Shown: in pieces, positions 41,456-54,236 of the stretch
Layout of the letters: each line of letters begins with the position of its first letter
Position numbering within the stretch: the stretch's first letter is position 1
Source: Lactarius indigo
Taxonomy: Eukaryota > Basidiomycota > Agaricomycetes > Russulales > Russulaceae
DNA length: 56,129 bases
Assembly: GCA_025766275.1 (NCBI GenBank)
Contig: JAFKAC010000228.1
Span: 1-56,129, forward strand
Direction: 5' to 3'
Notes under the pieces: generated by a model
What the model was told of the DNA's origin: nothing
The model's database searches: none
What the model saw: the letters and a program-made list of their open reading frames with translations, nothing else
Program-made: the position numbers and the translations under genes

Positions 41456-42447
41456 CTTACTGTACAACCACCCTTGGCAGTACCATATTTATACCTCCTT
41501 TTGGGGCGTATTCCTTGCTTTTTTTTTTGGTGACGAAATCGCTTGTTTATGTGGGAGTCTTGCACAATCGTGTTCCGTCTTCGATTGGCAGGATTTCTAT
41601 TTATGTATTGGATATGTGTATTCTACAGCTGAAGCAACGATGCGCCAGAGTTCTAGATATTCTGACTCAGACACTGTTTGCAATGCAACTATTTCAACAA
41701 TGTAGTATTCCGGAAAGCGTGCGTAAAACTTGTAATTTCCAAGGAGCAATGACCGCGGAGAAGATTTCCTTTGAACAAAGAAGTTTTGGAGCTGGAGTTA
41801 TTGTGGAAAAGGCACAGAAGTGGAGCAGGGTAGTATTTACGTGTCCAAGAGATAAAAGAAATCATGTAGTTGACTGGCGTATTGCGCGGGGACTAGTGAT
41901 GGAATACCAGGTGGGTCGTGCTATGACAGGACCAGTGGAGCTGATGAGAACATTGATCTTGCTCCATCCGAGTCTTCCTACCGAATCGCGACAGCGTCAT
42001 GATGGGTCGATCTCAACCTTTACAACGATGGTGCTGTGTTCTGGATTCTAACGATCGCAGTGAGCATTGTGGCCATGTGGGAGTTGGTTTGTAACCAACC
42101 GAAGGGACCAATGACGTCTCGACCGCCGCGTTGTCACCAGCTTCGTAGACTCGTGGCGAAGGCGACCTCGGCGCATATGGGCTTCTTTTCTCCCGATGGG
42201 TAAATGCCATCTCTTGGGACCGGATTATTTGAATTTACCCCGCGACTTAGAGCCACCTGCCTAGCTGTCATGCATGCCAGCAAATACTCGGATTATCCTA
42301 GGTCGCTAGATCATGCAAACTCATCGGAGGTTGCCTCTCCTGGCTCTTGGTTACTAGTAACTAGTCATGAGTTTTGCATGGGGAATTTAAATCATCTCCC
42401 TCCTTAACCCATGGGCTTCCTTTCAGCCTCAGCCCCACCTGCTGCTT

Positions 42448-42478
<31 letters not shown>

Positions 42479-42542
42479 GGGTTATTTCTCATTCTTTCCT
42501 TCTTAATTACCCCGCCTCCAAACGGCTGAACGGCTGAGCTCA
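41456..42542. other. Spacer with uncertain open frame, no supported gene
   Basis: An open frame of about 200 codons runs to 42,051 from a non-ATG codon but has no domain and a biased, untranslated-region-like composition. The right end carries the C27 tract and the leader of the DUF3712 gene. Confidence 0.4.
42449..42475. repeat. Poly(C) tract, 27 nt
   Basis: An uninterrupted run of 27 C on the plus strand, 67 nt before the start codon of the DUF3712 gene; a possible G-quadruplex-forming G-run on the minus strand. Confidence 0.95.
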
Positions 42543-45500
42543 ATGATGGAGCAGTATCGCCAGCCCCATCTCGACAGCAATATCCTCGCTCGACCCTCAG
42601 GCTCTGCATCCGCGTCTGCAACAGCGTCTGCGTCTGCGTTACCGTCCTCGTCCAACATCATTCCCAGTATGTGCTTTCTTGTCGCGTTATGATACCTTTC
42701 TTCCGATTTTATTGACCTGCCATGCTCTAGCAGATGCCCAAAATTCCGTTGTGACTTATGATCCTAATCTTGTCGGTGTCGACTCTGTTACACGGTTCAT
42801 ATCAGCTGGTGGTCCTGTTAGCCCAGTGTATGACATCGACAGGCACTCTGCAGACCCTGCTCAAGCCACGATCGGAGCAGGCGGCGCCTCTACACAAACG
42901 CCATTTTACCGGAAGCGTTCGTTCTTGATCTCTCAGGCTATCGGTGCTCTTGTCGGGATTGGCTTGTTCTTCGTGTTACTCTACCCGGTTGTCAGGGCTA
43001 TTGCCCAGCACGTTGTGGACGCGTCGACGCTGAATGTTGACAGGGTGGGGATCGCACAGCCGTCGAACACTTCGTGAGTTCTAGGCCTGCGCTAATTTCG
43101 TCCAATGGCATTAACTATCTCTCCTTTATAGCTTCTCACTTCGCCTGGACGGATGGGTAACAGCCATCTTGTCTCTCGTATTTTCACATGCTAATATTTC
43201 TATTAAGGTCGCACACGCGGGTATCTTCTCGGCTCAGATTATCTTCACGCAGCCTTTGCGCGTCTCTTGGGTCAATGGCACTGAAGAGATCCCGATAGGC
43301 CAATTCTCCCTCGAGCCGCTCAAAGCGAAGAAAAAACGCGCTTACCTCAACCAGACCACCGAATTCTCAGTCACAAATCAGGAGGCATTTGGGCAGTTCA
43401 CCCAGTACATGATCACGGCTAGCAACTTTACGTGGCGTCTTCGCAGTGATCAACTAAACGCGCGGGCATTGAAATTCCCAGTGTCAAAAGGGTTGAGCTA
43501 CAAGAAGGACCTGACGTTGAAAGGTGCGTGCCAGTTGGAGCTCCCCAGGCTTCCATTGAAAGTTGTCCGGGACTCTAGGAATCAATAGCTTTGAAGGAAA
43601 TGTCGTCCTCAAAGAGTTCCAACTTCCCAGCGACAGTCCAGAGGGTGGCATCAACTTCATCAGTGTGAACACACTGACTAACCCTAGGTACGACACCGTA
43701 TTCCGGGTTTATGCGCCATCCTCAGGCTGAGGACCTGTAGCCCATTCCAACTCAATCTTGGAACCGTTGTTTTCAATCTGTTTTACGACAACGTTTATCT
43801 CGGGCAGGGCATTGGGACCGATACGACTATCGTCAGCTTCTTTGTTTACCTGCATTTTACTCGTGGAGTGTTCACGCTGACTTCAGGCCCCGGGCTCGAA
43901 CGACATCACACTGAGAGGTAGACTCGTCCCCCACAATGGCTCAGATACCGAGCTCGTGGCTGTTGGGCGACTCTTTACCCAATACATCAACGGCGACACC
44001 TCGCCTGTAGTTGCTCAGGGCGTGTCAACTCTGCAAAATGACAACACGAGTATCTTTTGGCTTAGCGAGGGGTTACAGGCACTGAGATTGAACGTACCGT
44101 TCAAGAGTCCGACTCCCATCAACCCGATCCGAAGCATCAGTATTGGCGACTTGTCTCTTGCGTTCTCGGAGGCGCAACCATGGGCACCAGTGGCGAACAG
44201 CCACAGCGTGCAAGCATTGATGCGTATGTTGTCTCTATTCCTGCGCAGTTTCGTTGATCGATCTCCTTCGAAATAGACCTTCCTTTTGGTTTCAACGTAG
44301 AAATAGGGCAGATCGAGAATGCGTTTAATATCTCGAAGAAACGGGTCTGCCGTGGCCGGCTTGACAACGGTCGGTGTTGATACCACTTAAGGACATATCC
44401 CACTGACCTATATGGCACTCACGCAGCCATTAGGCGCTGCTACGTCCGACATACGCGTTGTGAACTCTACGAACACTGAAGGTACTGTCAACATCACCAT
44501 CATAGACACCACACTTTCCATCCCGGAATCGAGCAAACCTTATTTCTCTTCATTCAGTACGGTTTATAGCTAATCCTCTCGACCTCGAGCCACCGATGCT
44601 CATTTTCGCGTCACAGATGCCGAGTTAACGGATCTGGATTTTGAGCACTTTCAGCTCGAAGGCCATGCGCGCGTAGTCGCTAATATGAGTCTTGGCACCC
44701 TTACACTTGATCCCATCAAATTCAATGTTTCTTCGGGACTATGGGGTCTGAAGGGTCTCCAGGGGCTCGTGAGAATCGACGGAGTCGATGTTCTTGGCGG
44801 CACGCAAGAAGCAATGTCTCTAGCTATCAATGTAACAATTGACAATCCTTCGAATCTTAATCTTGGGTTGGGTGACTTAGGTATGTGCAACTTGTGCTTC
44901 TACATCTGCGCAGTGAGTGTGATTATTGTATGTAGTATTCCAATTGTTCAAGGGTAATGCGCTGCTCGGGACAACCATTATGCCGAATTTGACACTCCTC
45001 ATCGGTAACAACTCAATTGCCGCGACGAGCTCCTTCTCTGTATGGCACACTTCACACTTTCTTCGTTTCTGTTGCCCTGACTCTCCAAATTTACTCCAAA
45101 GCCCGACAACAGTCCCGAGGGTCAACAAGTCTTGAACAACTTCGTTGGCAAAAAAGGTACGTAGTTGATTCAGAAATCCATTCTGCACGACGACCGACGT
45201 GTAATTAGATTCCGTCGTCACCATCGCCGGCTACGATGGAAGTACCAAGATCTCCTCTCTGCTGCAGGCGTTTGAGACGATCAATCTGAACGTGACACTT
45301 CCTGGCTTGAAGACCAATCTCCTCTCGTCTGCTGCGTTGACTAGTGAGCCTTATCCGGCACTCTCGTAGATCTAATTCGGAGTTTCGTTTAGTTTTACCT
45401 ACCACTGGTCGCGAGAACAATATTGCCCACGTCTCCGTTGCACTTGTGAACCCCTTTACCGCAGGACTGTCGGTCACCGGCATTCGTTCGACTGTAAGCA

Positions 45501-48500
45501 CCCATGGGATCTCACTTGGAAATATTGAGACGAGCACGAACTTTACGTCGATGGGAAAGTCTACCGTCACCTCGCCAAGCCTCGATCTTGGGCTCAACAT
45601 GAATCCTGCTGTTCTTTTCACGGTCACGCGCTTGTGTGCAGTCAGTGCTGGGTTGACCACAGAGCAATTAGATGGCATCGTACAACTTGGGGGCTACCAG
45701 TATCTGCAAACGACAGATGGGGACAGTTCGGGTGCAACCAACGGGAGGCGCGACAACCTCTATACGTAGGTAATGTACAGCTTCTGCAATTTTTGGCATA
45801 ACTCGTTTGCAGTGGATTCAATCTTCCGAACTTCGTCGATACAGCATTTAAGCAATTGCACTCCGACGTACAGCTCGAAGCAGATGTGCAGATTGGTGAG
45901 TACTACCTTTTCTGACATATGACGTTGCCTGAGTCTAAGTTCGTAGGTGACTACAAGACGACGTTGCAGTACACACAGCCGTCTGTTCCTACAAGCACCG
46001 ATCAAACTCTCAATCTTTTGCTACCCATCCTCGCGCAGCCAATTGTACAAAAATCGTATCGGGTTCTACTTTGGGGTGAGCACATTGGCAGTCATCACTG
46101 ATGCCTGACACTGACAGGTGTATTCACAGTATTAACAACGTTCTCATCACGAATCCCACTGCGAATTCGTTCGGAACGAAATTGTCGGGATCCATCTCGC
46201 AAGCAGGACCATGTAAGCCCATCTACTAACTAGTAAAGCCCCGCGTCTAATTGGGATACAGTCGACGCAGGGATATCTTTCGGAGCTGGTCTCACCATTG
46301 CATGGTCTGGCCAGCCCTTGGGCAGCATCAGAATGCCAAACATTAACATCACGGGAGATGTCGGAGCCCAATTTGAAGTCGAAGCTACATTCGAAATTGC
46401 CGACCTCGGTCATCTGACGGAGTTCACCAAGGTGCGCGGTTAGTGTCTCGCGGAATGTGGTCCCTGCTGAGCCATAAAAGGTCTTACTCACTCAGGAGTC
46501 CTTTGACTGGGTGATCTCTGGCGAAAATCTTAGCGGTGAGTTCCTCTACAGACTTGTTTGGCCTGAGTATAGCATTGACTCGGATTGTAGTGTCTGCTTT
46601 AGGTCAGGGTCATCGAGAATAGTTGGTTCACGGTGATTGATCTTTACCTTATTTCCAGGCATTACTGTCCCTGGCATCTTGCTTCCCGGAAAGACGGTCA
46701 CCCTCAAAGGACTGAATAACTTGAAGAACGGTGTCTTGATCAAGTCTTTTGATTTGCCTGCCAATGACCCTGCTGGCGGTATTCACTTGACGCTCGATAC
46801 GACCATCACTAACGTGAGTCTCAACGGCTCCTTCATCCTTCTCATCTTCATCGATTTCCTTGGCAGCCGTCTCAAGTCGGAATTTCTCTGAGCAACATCG
46901 GCTTTCAAACCTACTTTGGGAACACCAATATCGGCATGGTCGCGTCAAACGGCTCATTTACACTCGCACCTCTAGCGACGTCGTCATTGGGTTTGGTTGG
47001 CCGGCTAATCCCACAGACTCAACAATCTGGGCTTCTGGATGTCTCGACAATCTTTAACAATTTCATTCACGGTCTGGATAGCAATGTTTCAGTTCGTGGA
47101 GATAGCGCAGGGCCTGGAGATGTACGTGGATCGGGAGCCAGTTAAAGGCCCTACTCAGATACTAATCGCGAGGTTTAGGCGACGTGGTTGAACGAGGGTA
47201 TCAAGGACCTCCTCGTGAGACTGTACTCCCGAACCAAGGGAAACTCGACATCATCAAGTCGATCGAACTCAATGAGCTCGACTTGCGATTCACAGAAGGC
47301 ACTGCATACGACCCTGTCACAAGTAGCAATGATGCTACAGCCGCTTTCACGCTACCATTCAACTTCCCAGTAGACATCAAAGCGCTCGGGGAAAACATCA
47401 GTGTCTCCGCAGGCGGCGCGCCTTTTTCAGAACTGATCATACCAAGGGAGCCACCTTCACTGACGTGGGACAGCGTATCGTCCACTTGACATTTTCGGAT
47501 GTGCCATTTGCAGTATTCGGCGACCAGCATGGGGCGTTCCAACAGTTTTTGGCCGCGACGACGACGTCTACGAACCAAACTATGGGACTTTCGGGGAAGG
47601 CGGACACGGACGCGGACACGGCCGTTGGGTTGCTATCACTCACGGATATCGACTTTTCTGTCACAACGTCGATTGCTGGCCTGCAAGGTCTCTCCGCGAA
47701 ACCCGCTCTCGTTACGTCTCTCGACGTCAATCATGGGTTCCCGGATTACCTGCTCATCAAGGTTAACTCGTCTTTGTTTAACCCGAGGTAAGCACATTGA
47801 GGGCCTTGCGTTGATTTATACTGATGGCCAACGTCTCAGCAACATTACGCTGGGTATGTTCGGGCGTGTCTCCGAATGCCGTGCTCGACTGATCACGTGC
47901 AGGTGCCGGAGACGTTGAATTTGGCCTATTTTTCCAGCAAGTTATGTTTATGATTGGTCTGAAATCAAGTTCTGAAATCTGTTCGCAGGAACCAGCAAAT
48001 TGGCACGGCGGATTTGGTATGACGGGCTAAACTCCATGATCCGGGGCGTCCTGACCCTTTCCCCAGACTAACCTGCTCCTCCTGCCTGGTAATCAATCGT
48101 ATCCGATAGGTGCTACAGTTATGCGCTAGACGTTGCATCTACCCTAATGGCATATCTAGATGTCCATTTCCAACCTCAAGGTAAACGTGTGTCCGCTGGC
48201 CAAGCTTTGCTCGAGAATTATCTTCAAGGCGTTACTTCGGAAACCACGATTCAGGGTTCTCAAGACTCGACAACGATCGACTCGCTGAAGGTTGCGTTTT
48301 CCGAGATCCGCCTCACTCCTGTTGAGATCCCGGCCCTACACCAGAACTGATTGGTTCAGCTAGTTTGGAACTGCCCACCAATATTGTCCAAACTGGAATC
48401 GCTTCCGCATCTTTTCACGCTTGACAACCCTTTCACTGCGAGTATTAACCTCCTCGAGGTCACGACTACTGTCACCTATCAGCAACTGACCATTGGTATA

Positions 48501-51500
48501 ATTGATCATGTCGACCTCTCATCCTCCCCCTTGCATGCCAACGGTCACTCAACTGTCACTTCGTCGCAGCTACCTTTCAAGTTCAATTTGAATCCGCTCA
48601 CCATCATCCAACTACTGAGCTCTGGCGCGCAAAATAATCACGTTGATTTGGGGCCCCTTACTCAACTGTTTGGGATTGTGGTACAGAACCCAAATTATCA
48701 CCTCCTGTACGTCGAACCTTGAAGTAATTAGGGGTGTACATTCACCCCACATAGATCACGACTACCGTTAGCACAGAAGCGCCAACATGCGTCAGGTGAG
48801 GGATCCTCCAACATACCTACGCAAAACTCGAACCATTTTCCTCAGCGGGAAGCAGTTTGACGTCGCAGCTGCCGTCCTTAACGCTCTCAAGAATTTGAAG
48901 GTGACGTTGAACATCGATAGTTTGGTGAAGATAGATGATTGTAGGCCTTCCACCCTCGAAGTTGACGCGCGACGTAACTTGGCATAGATCCCACTGAGCT
49001 GGCTTTCAACCAGACCAACGTGACTGCTCTGGTGAGTCAGCCATGCCCTCCTGTTACATCCTTCTGATGTAGCCTCATAGACGGACCAAACGGCACTCTA
49101 CTGATTGGCGCTGTCGCTCCGCCTGTTGTACAAACACTGGTAGACAACGCGAATCTCACTTTCAGCGCGGCCAACATCACGTATGTCGGTTTTTTTCGAT
49201 AGAACTCTGATTGACTTAGTGCTTCAGGAACCTTTCGAACGGCGGGTTTGATCTCCGGCGCTACGGGGAGCTCTTGACCAACATTGGCCTTTGGATGCTC
49301 TTTATCGAATTTGAAGAGCCAGTCACGTAGGTGATCAATATCGATCAATCCCCAAATTATCTCACATTCCTCACATCGTGACGCCAGCGTCACCTGGCAG
49401 GGACACGACATCGCGACCATTATTCTTCCTTCGAGTACGATTTTTAAATCTTTGACAGCTCAAGTGAGACCTCTAACGGCTCCCTAGTCTGTGCTGCCGC
49501 AAGCTCTGGAGTTCCTGACTATCGTGCTAGCGGTCGCTTGACGATCACGGATGAGGGACAGTGGGTGCCAGCACAAGTCTAGCTGAATAACGACACTTAT
49601 TTTCTTGCTCGGAGGTTCACCGCTTTCGCCACGTTCCTCCTACACAATCCCAGCTTTACCTGGACAATTCACACCAATAAACTCAGGGTTACGGCTCTTG
49701 GTACAATTTTCGATGGCGTCTCCCTCAGCAAGATGTAACCTTCAAAGCCTTCAACGGCTTGCCTGGCGTCACAATTAGCAACTTCCAACTCCCATCTGAC
49801 GACCCCATGGGGGGCATCCACATCGAGACTGATTCTCCATACCATCGCCTGCTCGTTCGTGCCTCCTATGCGTTCGCGTTTTAACATTGGCTAATTTTAA
49901 GCAATGTTCTAGAGCTCGGAATAGATTTAGGAACAGTTAGTTTCCAAGCATCTTTCCAGGGAACTGTAATTGGGCGTACGTTTCCCTATCAATTCAACAG
50001 CGTAGTGCGCATCATCGCTGACCGTGCTCATAGCGCTCTCGACTACGTCGTTAGCTCTTGCACCGGAGTCGGTGACTAACGCACATCTATCTGGCCGCAT
50101 CACGCCCAAATCTGGATCCGACCTTGATGCCGTCGGGAAGCTCTTCTCTCAGTTCCTTTCCGGGAAAAATCAGACTCTGAGTGTCCAAGGAGACTCCGCG
50201 CAACCTACTGGCACTGACGCGGTGGGCTGGTTAAGCAGTGCTTTCAAGACGCTAACGTTGCAAGTCATCCTCCCAGGACACGTATACCAAGCACGTTTCA
50301 CATCGTATCTAGAATATATCCTCCGTTACTGATTGTTTCTTGGAAGGTCATTGATTCCATCACGCTGTCAGATCTTGAGATCGCTATGACTGAGCAAAGC
50401 CAGGCCTTTGCGCCATTGGCAAGCTCCCAGCACACCCTTGCTACCTACAAGAATCCGTTTGGGTTCTCTTTACAAGTTGTACATTCTGCCGAGGACATCT
50501 TTCTCGGAGCTAGTGGGTTAGATGTTGCTGAAGTATGTGTTTTGTACGATATCCATACACCTTCTGACGCTCTCCTGGTGTAGCTAAAGCTACCACAATC
50601 CAATACTGTGGGTGGCGTTTCGACAGGAAACGAAGCTGAACTCGAGATTGTCTTCTCGAAGCAACCTTTGCAATCCTTGAACAGTGTAGCCTTCGCTGGA
50701 TTCTTCGCAGCTGTCACGGACACCCAGGGCGTAGAGTTTGAACTCAAGGGCTCCGCCGACGTCGTAGCGCGCACTACAATTGGTGATGTCCCCATTTCTA
50801 ACATCCCTTTTAACGTTACGTCCGCTTTGAGAGGCACGCTTCCTCGTTTCGTGGTGGTTTAGGTCATTGCCAACATATTTTGTAGGAATCGATAGCTTTG
50901 GACACACCGCAGGCCTCAGCAATGTCAGTATTACAGGAAGCGGCGGCAATGGGGGAAACGAATACGTTAATGCAGACATCACCACAACTCTGCAGAATCC
51001 GTCCAATATCTCCCTTCAGACCAATGACGTATCTCTAGCTGTGTACTTTAAGAACGTAAAGATCGGTCGCGCTGCCATTAACGTTCGTTTCTCGGATGAA
51101 AAGTCGACTGGATTCTAATTTTGCTTTACAGATACTAAACCTCTTCCCAGGCGAGAAACAGTCGCGACAGAGTTTCATTACGAACCCGACAATACAAATG
51201 ATACAACAGCGCAGAGCTTCCTTTCAGAATTTCTCCAGTCCAGCGACGTCCTTCCTTTGTTATCAAGGGCGACCAGTCGAGCTCTCCATACTCGTCATTA
51301 GTCCCAGCATTGGAGGGGGTCTCGCTCGCTACGAGTCTCGCAGGTAAGTCCATTTTACCCTTTACTTTGACGCATCTTCAGCATACTCTTTCAATTCGAT
51401 TAGGTTTCAATGTGCCGCCAATTATCACACACATCAACGTCTATGTCCCACTATCTGCCGTCATTGACAACTTGTGTCTATCGATTTCGATGTCAGTCCG

Positions 51501-52101
51501 CGTCAGTACTACTGCTGTTGCACGGACTGATTTTTGTTTACCTGGGCAGGTCGCGAATCCGCTCGATACGAACATGCACATCACATTTGCACAGGCCGAC
51601 GCGGGTGTCAGCGGGGAAACGTTCGCCCGCTTTGATCAACCGTTCACCAGCTTTACTGTTCCTGCGAGAGGCACTGCGAACAGCGGAAAATTTGGAAATG
51701 TGCTACTTACCAAGGGAGCGATACGTTCACTGGCTATCATCCCGTTGGGTCGTCTTGACGTCTTCGCGGCGACCACAGTCACGTGGGTATCCGCGTTCTC
51801 TCCAGACCGGAAGAAATGCTGACATTGACGTGTGCGTGTCTATAGTATCGGCGATGGCGGGTATACAATTCCGTGGTTACACCTCACCCAACTTAACGTG
51901 CCAACACACTACGATACCTTGGGGATATCCCTTGGCGACATTGAACAAGCATTGAAAAACACAACTGCTAATACAACATCCTCCGGTAGCCACGTTCCAA
52001 GCAGCAATGATTCTGTAGCGAGTACTGCAGCAAATGGCGTTCGGCAACCAAGCTTGCCACTCGACAGTATGGTGGGCGATGCTATCAACGGCGTACCATG
52101 A
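42543..52101 (+). CDS. Very large single-pass membrane protein with many DUF3712-like domains
   Basis: The first two exons are firm (42543-42666, 42734-43073). They give a ~100-residue Ser/Ala-rich cytosolic tail, one transmembrane helix at about 105-130 (FLISQAIGALVGIGLFFVLL) and the start of a luminal part. Downstream, at least seven repeats of a LEA2/DUF3712-type unit are seen across dozens of short exons. Shared cores include VGRLFTQYINGDTSPVVAQG, IFNNFIHGLDSNVSVRGDSA, ALLENYLQGVTSETTIQGSQ and VGKLFSQFLSGKNQTLSVQGDSA. The last exon ends SMVGDAINGVP at 52,101. Fungal DUF3712 proteins, including yeast vacuolar Tag1 if recalled correctly, have this topology. I did not resolve all exons. A split into two genes is less likely because only one transmembrane segment is found. 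Confidence 0.75.
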
Positions 52102-52889
52102 CAACGGCGATAGGCCGCCCTCGTCAACTGAGCCCGGTTCTTACGCGGGGGTGACCTTCCTACCTTCTTACAACCTAAGACCGCCAGCCGGTATACCTCT
52201 GTAGATCATGTCACATTTGTTTATTTGGACTGGATTTTTCCCATTTTTCTGCAACGATCATTGCATCTGGATGAATTGGTTGATGCGCTGCCACAACTGC
52301 GTATCATATCTGTAACCGGGCATACACTTACTCGGGCACTTGGTATGAACTGTTGTTTTTTTATGGTTGACGGCATAGACTACTGGTAAGTTGTCTTTTT
52401 CGTAACTCGTAGCATTGGGATTGGGATACATTCCACATTTAGAGCCAGACTCTGTGTCCGACCCAAGGAAGCTTACAAACAAAACAATCTAGTACTCAGT
52501 TTCTGTGCCCCGTTTGGCCCCCACTAGCACGTGTTGATTGCCCTTCTCGGGTGAGCATAAGGAAATGTTCTAAACAGGGTGCGGTCATATAGAAAAACAA
52601 AGCTTTGTGTGCAACGGAATACGGAAGGAAGCAGACAGGAAGACGAGAGATAGGTGCCGCTTACACTCTACACATGTACCACCTTCATCGCGAGCCAGAT
52701 GGATCTGATGGCTTTGTAGACAGACGACTCGGGGATGATCAGTTTTGAGTAGAGTAGGTATGAACACGTGTAATTTATAGTACGTGTCAGCTGGTTCATG
52801 GGGTGTGTGAAACTAGATGCTGGAATATCATATGCAGAACGCTCGCGAGCCGATGAACCAAGAGGTCGCCATTACCACGGGTATTGTGT
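52102..52889. other. Spacer, no gene
   Basis: 3' flanks of two convergent genes (DUF3712 gene and GPI18). Only short open frames; no recognised RNA or gene. Confidence 0.4.
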
Positions 52890-54170
52890 CTACGCGGGGG
52901 GTAAGAAAGCAGCCCATAGCACGATGCTTGTAGCCCCCCATAGTACAGCCCATACGACATACGCTCGGCCCCACCGTGGCCGTTCGACAAGTAATGCTGC
53001 GGCCGCCCAGTATGTGCTCGGCAGGGCTGGCAACAACCGGAGCGCGATTTGAGTATGCGCGCTCGTAAGAAGCGTTATACCAAGAAACGTGGCATGTACC
53101 GAATGAGCCGCCGTTGTCAGCGGTCTAAGACCCCCGAGTCTTTTTACACGGAAGAGCGAAAGGGCATGGGGAATACTGTAAAATAAGAGAGGAGTAAGGA
53201 GTGGAAGCGCGAGAGCAATGTTGGGGAGCTGGGAAGGGGTCCAGTAGGAGAGGAAACCGACATTCCAGTATGTGCGCTGGACGTAGGTATAGATTGAAGG
53301 TATGAGGTTATTGCACCAGGACGATTGTTGGGCATGATTCGCAGCCGGGGCAAGGCAGAACACGCGGTATGCGTCGTGTTGGTGAAGCAGGGACGGTAAA
53401 AGGGAGCGCAGCATGAAGGAGGCAGCGAGGACGACGCCTAAGCTGGGGAGGTTAGAAGACACGAGATAGGGGTGGACAACCAGGGACCAAGGGACGTAAA
53501 GAGCCAGAAGGACGCCGTTCGAACGGAATGCGGCGGCGACGGTAAAATACAGCGTGGCGCGGAGGTGTTGCCTGTACGCGCAGGCGAACATCCCTGAGGT
53601 GCGTAAGGATCAGAGGGATGCACTAAGATCCGGAGAGGACATATACACACCTGCATAGGAGAGGAAGGTGAAGATGGGTTCTGCATATGGTGCAAAGTAC
53701 AACGTGACGGGGCTCGCGGGGAGGAGAGAGAGAAGGGCGGTGAGGAAAGCGAAAGAGGGTGAGCCAAAGTGAATCAATGTGAGGTTATAGATTGCACGCG
53801 TGGTGGGTATCGCAATCAAGGTGTGGACAATTGCGACCCGAGCGAGGGCGAACGCCGGATCGGCGACAGGCGGTGAGAAACTCGCAGCAAAGCGGAGCAG
53901 TGAGGGTACACCAGGGAAGAACGCCCAGTGCTGCTCACGAGAATACCCCGCTTTTGCGATGGCCGTGAAGTAGAATGCATCCCATCGGAGCAGAGAAGAC
54001 GAGAATGAGGGCAAAGTGGAGGAAGGCGCGACGACGGTGTGAGGAGAGGCGTCGAAAAGTGGAAGATACGAGGAGGTCAAGTAAAGCAAGGCCGCGACGG
54101 ACACACGGGAGAGAATAGTGAGCGAGTCGAGGACACGGATGTGCTTTCGCCGGATGTCGGAGGTGGACAT
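52890..54170 (-). CDS. GPI18: GPI mannosyltransferase 2, PIG-V/Gpi18 family (407 aa, 2 exons)
   Basis: Exons on the minus strand are 53651-54170 and 52890-53593; phases close. An ER multi-span enzyme that adds the second mannose to GPI-anchor precursors from dolichol-phosphate-mannose. The first luminal loop has LLRWDAFYFTAIAKAGYSRE (family signature with the catalytic Asp) followed by QHWAFFPGVP. Further hydrophobic segments include RVAIVHTLIAIPTTRAIYNL, LYFAPYAEPIFTFLSYAGVY and YWNVGFLSYWTPSQLPN, and it ends in a long hydrophobic helix. The start MSTSDIRR is the ATG nearest the family N-terminus; a longer frame reaching 54,266 would overlap the divergent gene. Confidence 0.93.
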
Positions 54171-54236
54171 AAGTGGTACTTGGTTGGCAAACCGAGCTCC
54201 CCGGTTTCTCTTCGAAAACCCGCACATCTCGGAAAT
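54171..54236. promoter_or_regulatory. 66-bp bidirectional promoter GPI18 / peroxin gene
   Basis: Only 66 bp separate the two start codons, so 5' leaders and core promoters of the head-to-head genes must overlap or start within each other's coding frame. Confidence 0.5.

Noticed and set aside
41452..42051. Plus-strand frame of about 200 codons after the disordered protein
   Set aside because: It begins at a non-ATG codon, has no domain, and sits in the expected 3' untranslated region.
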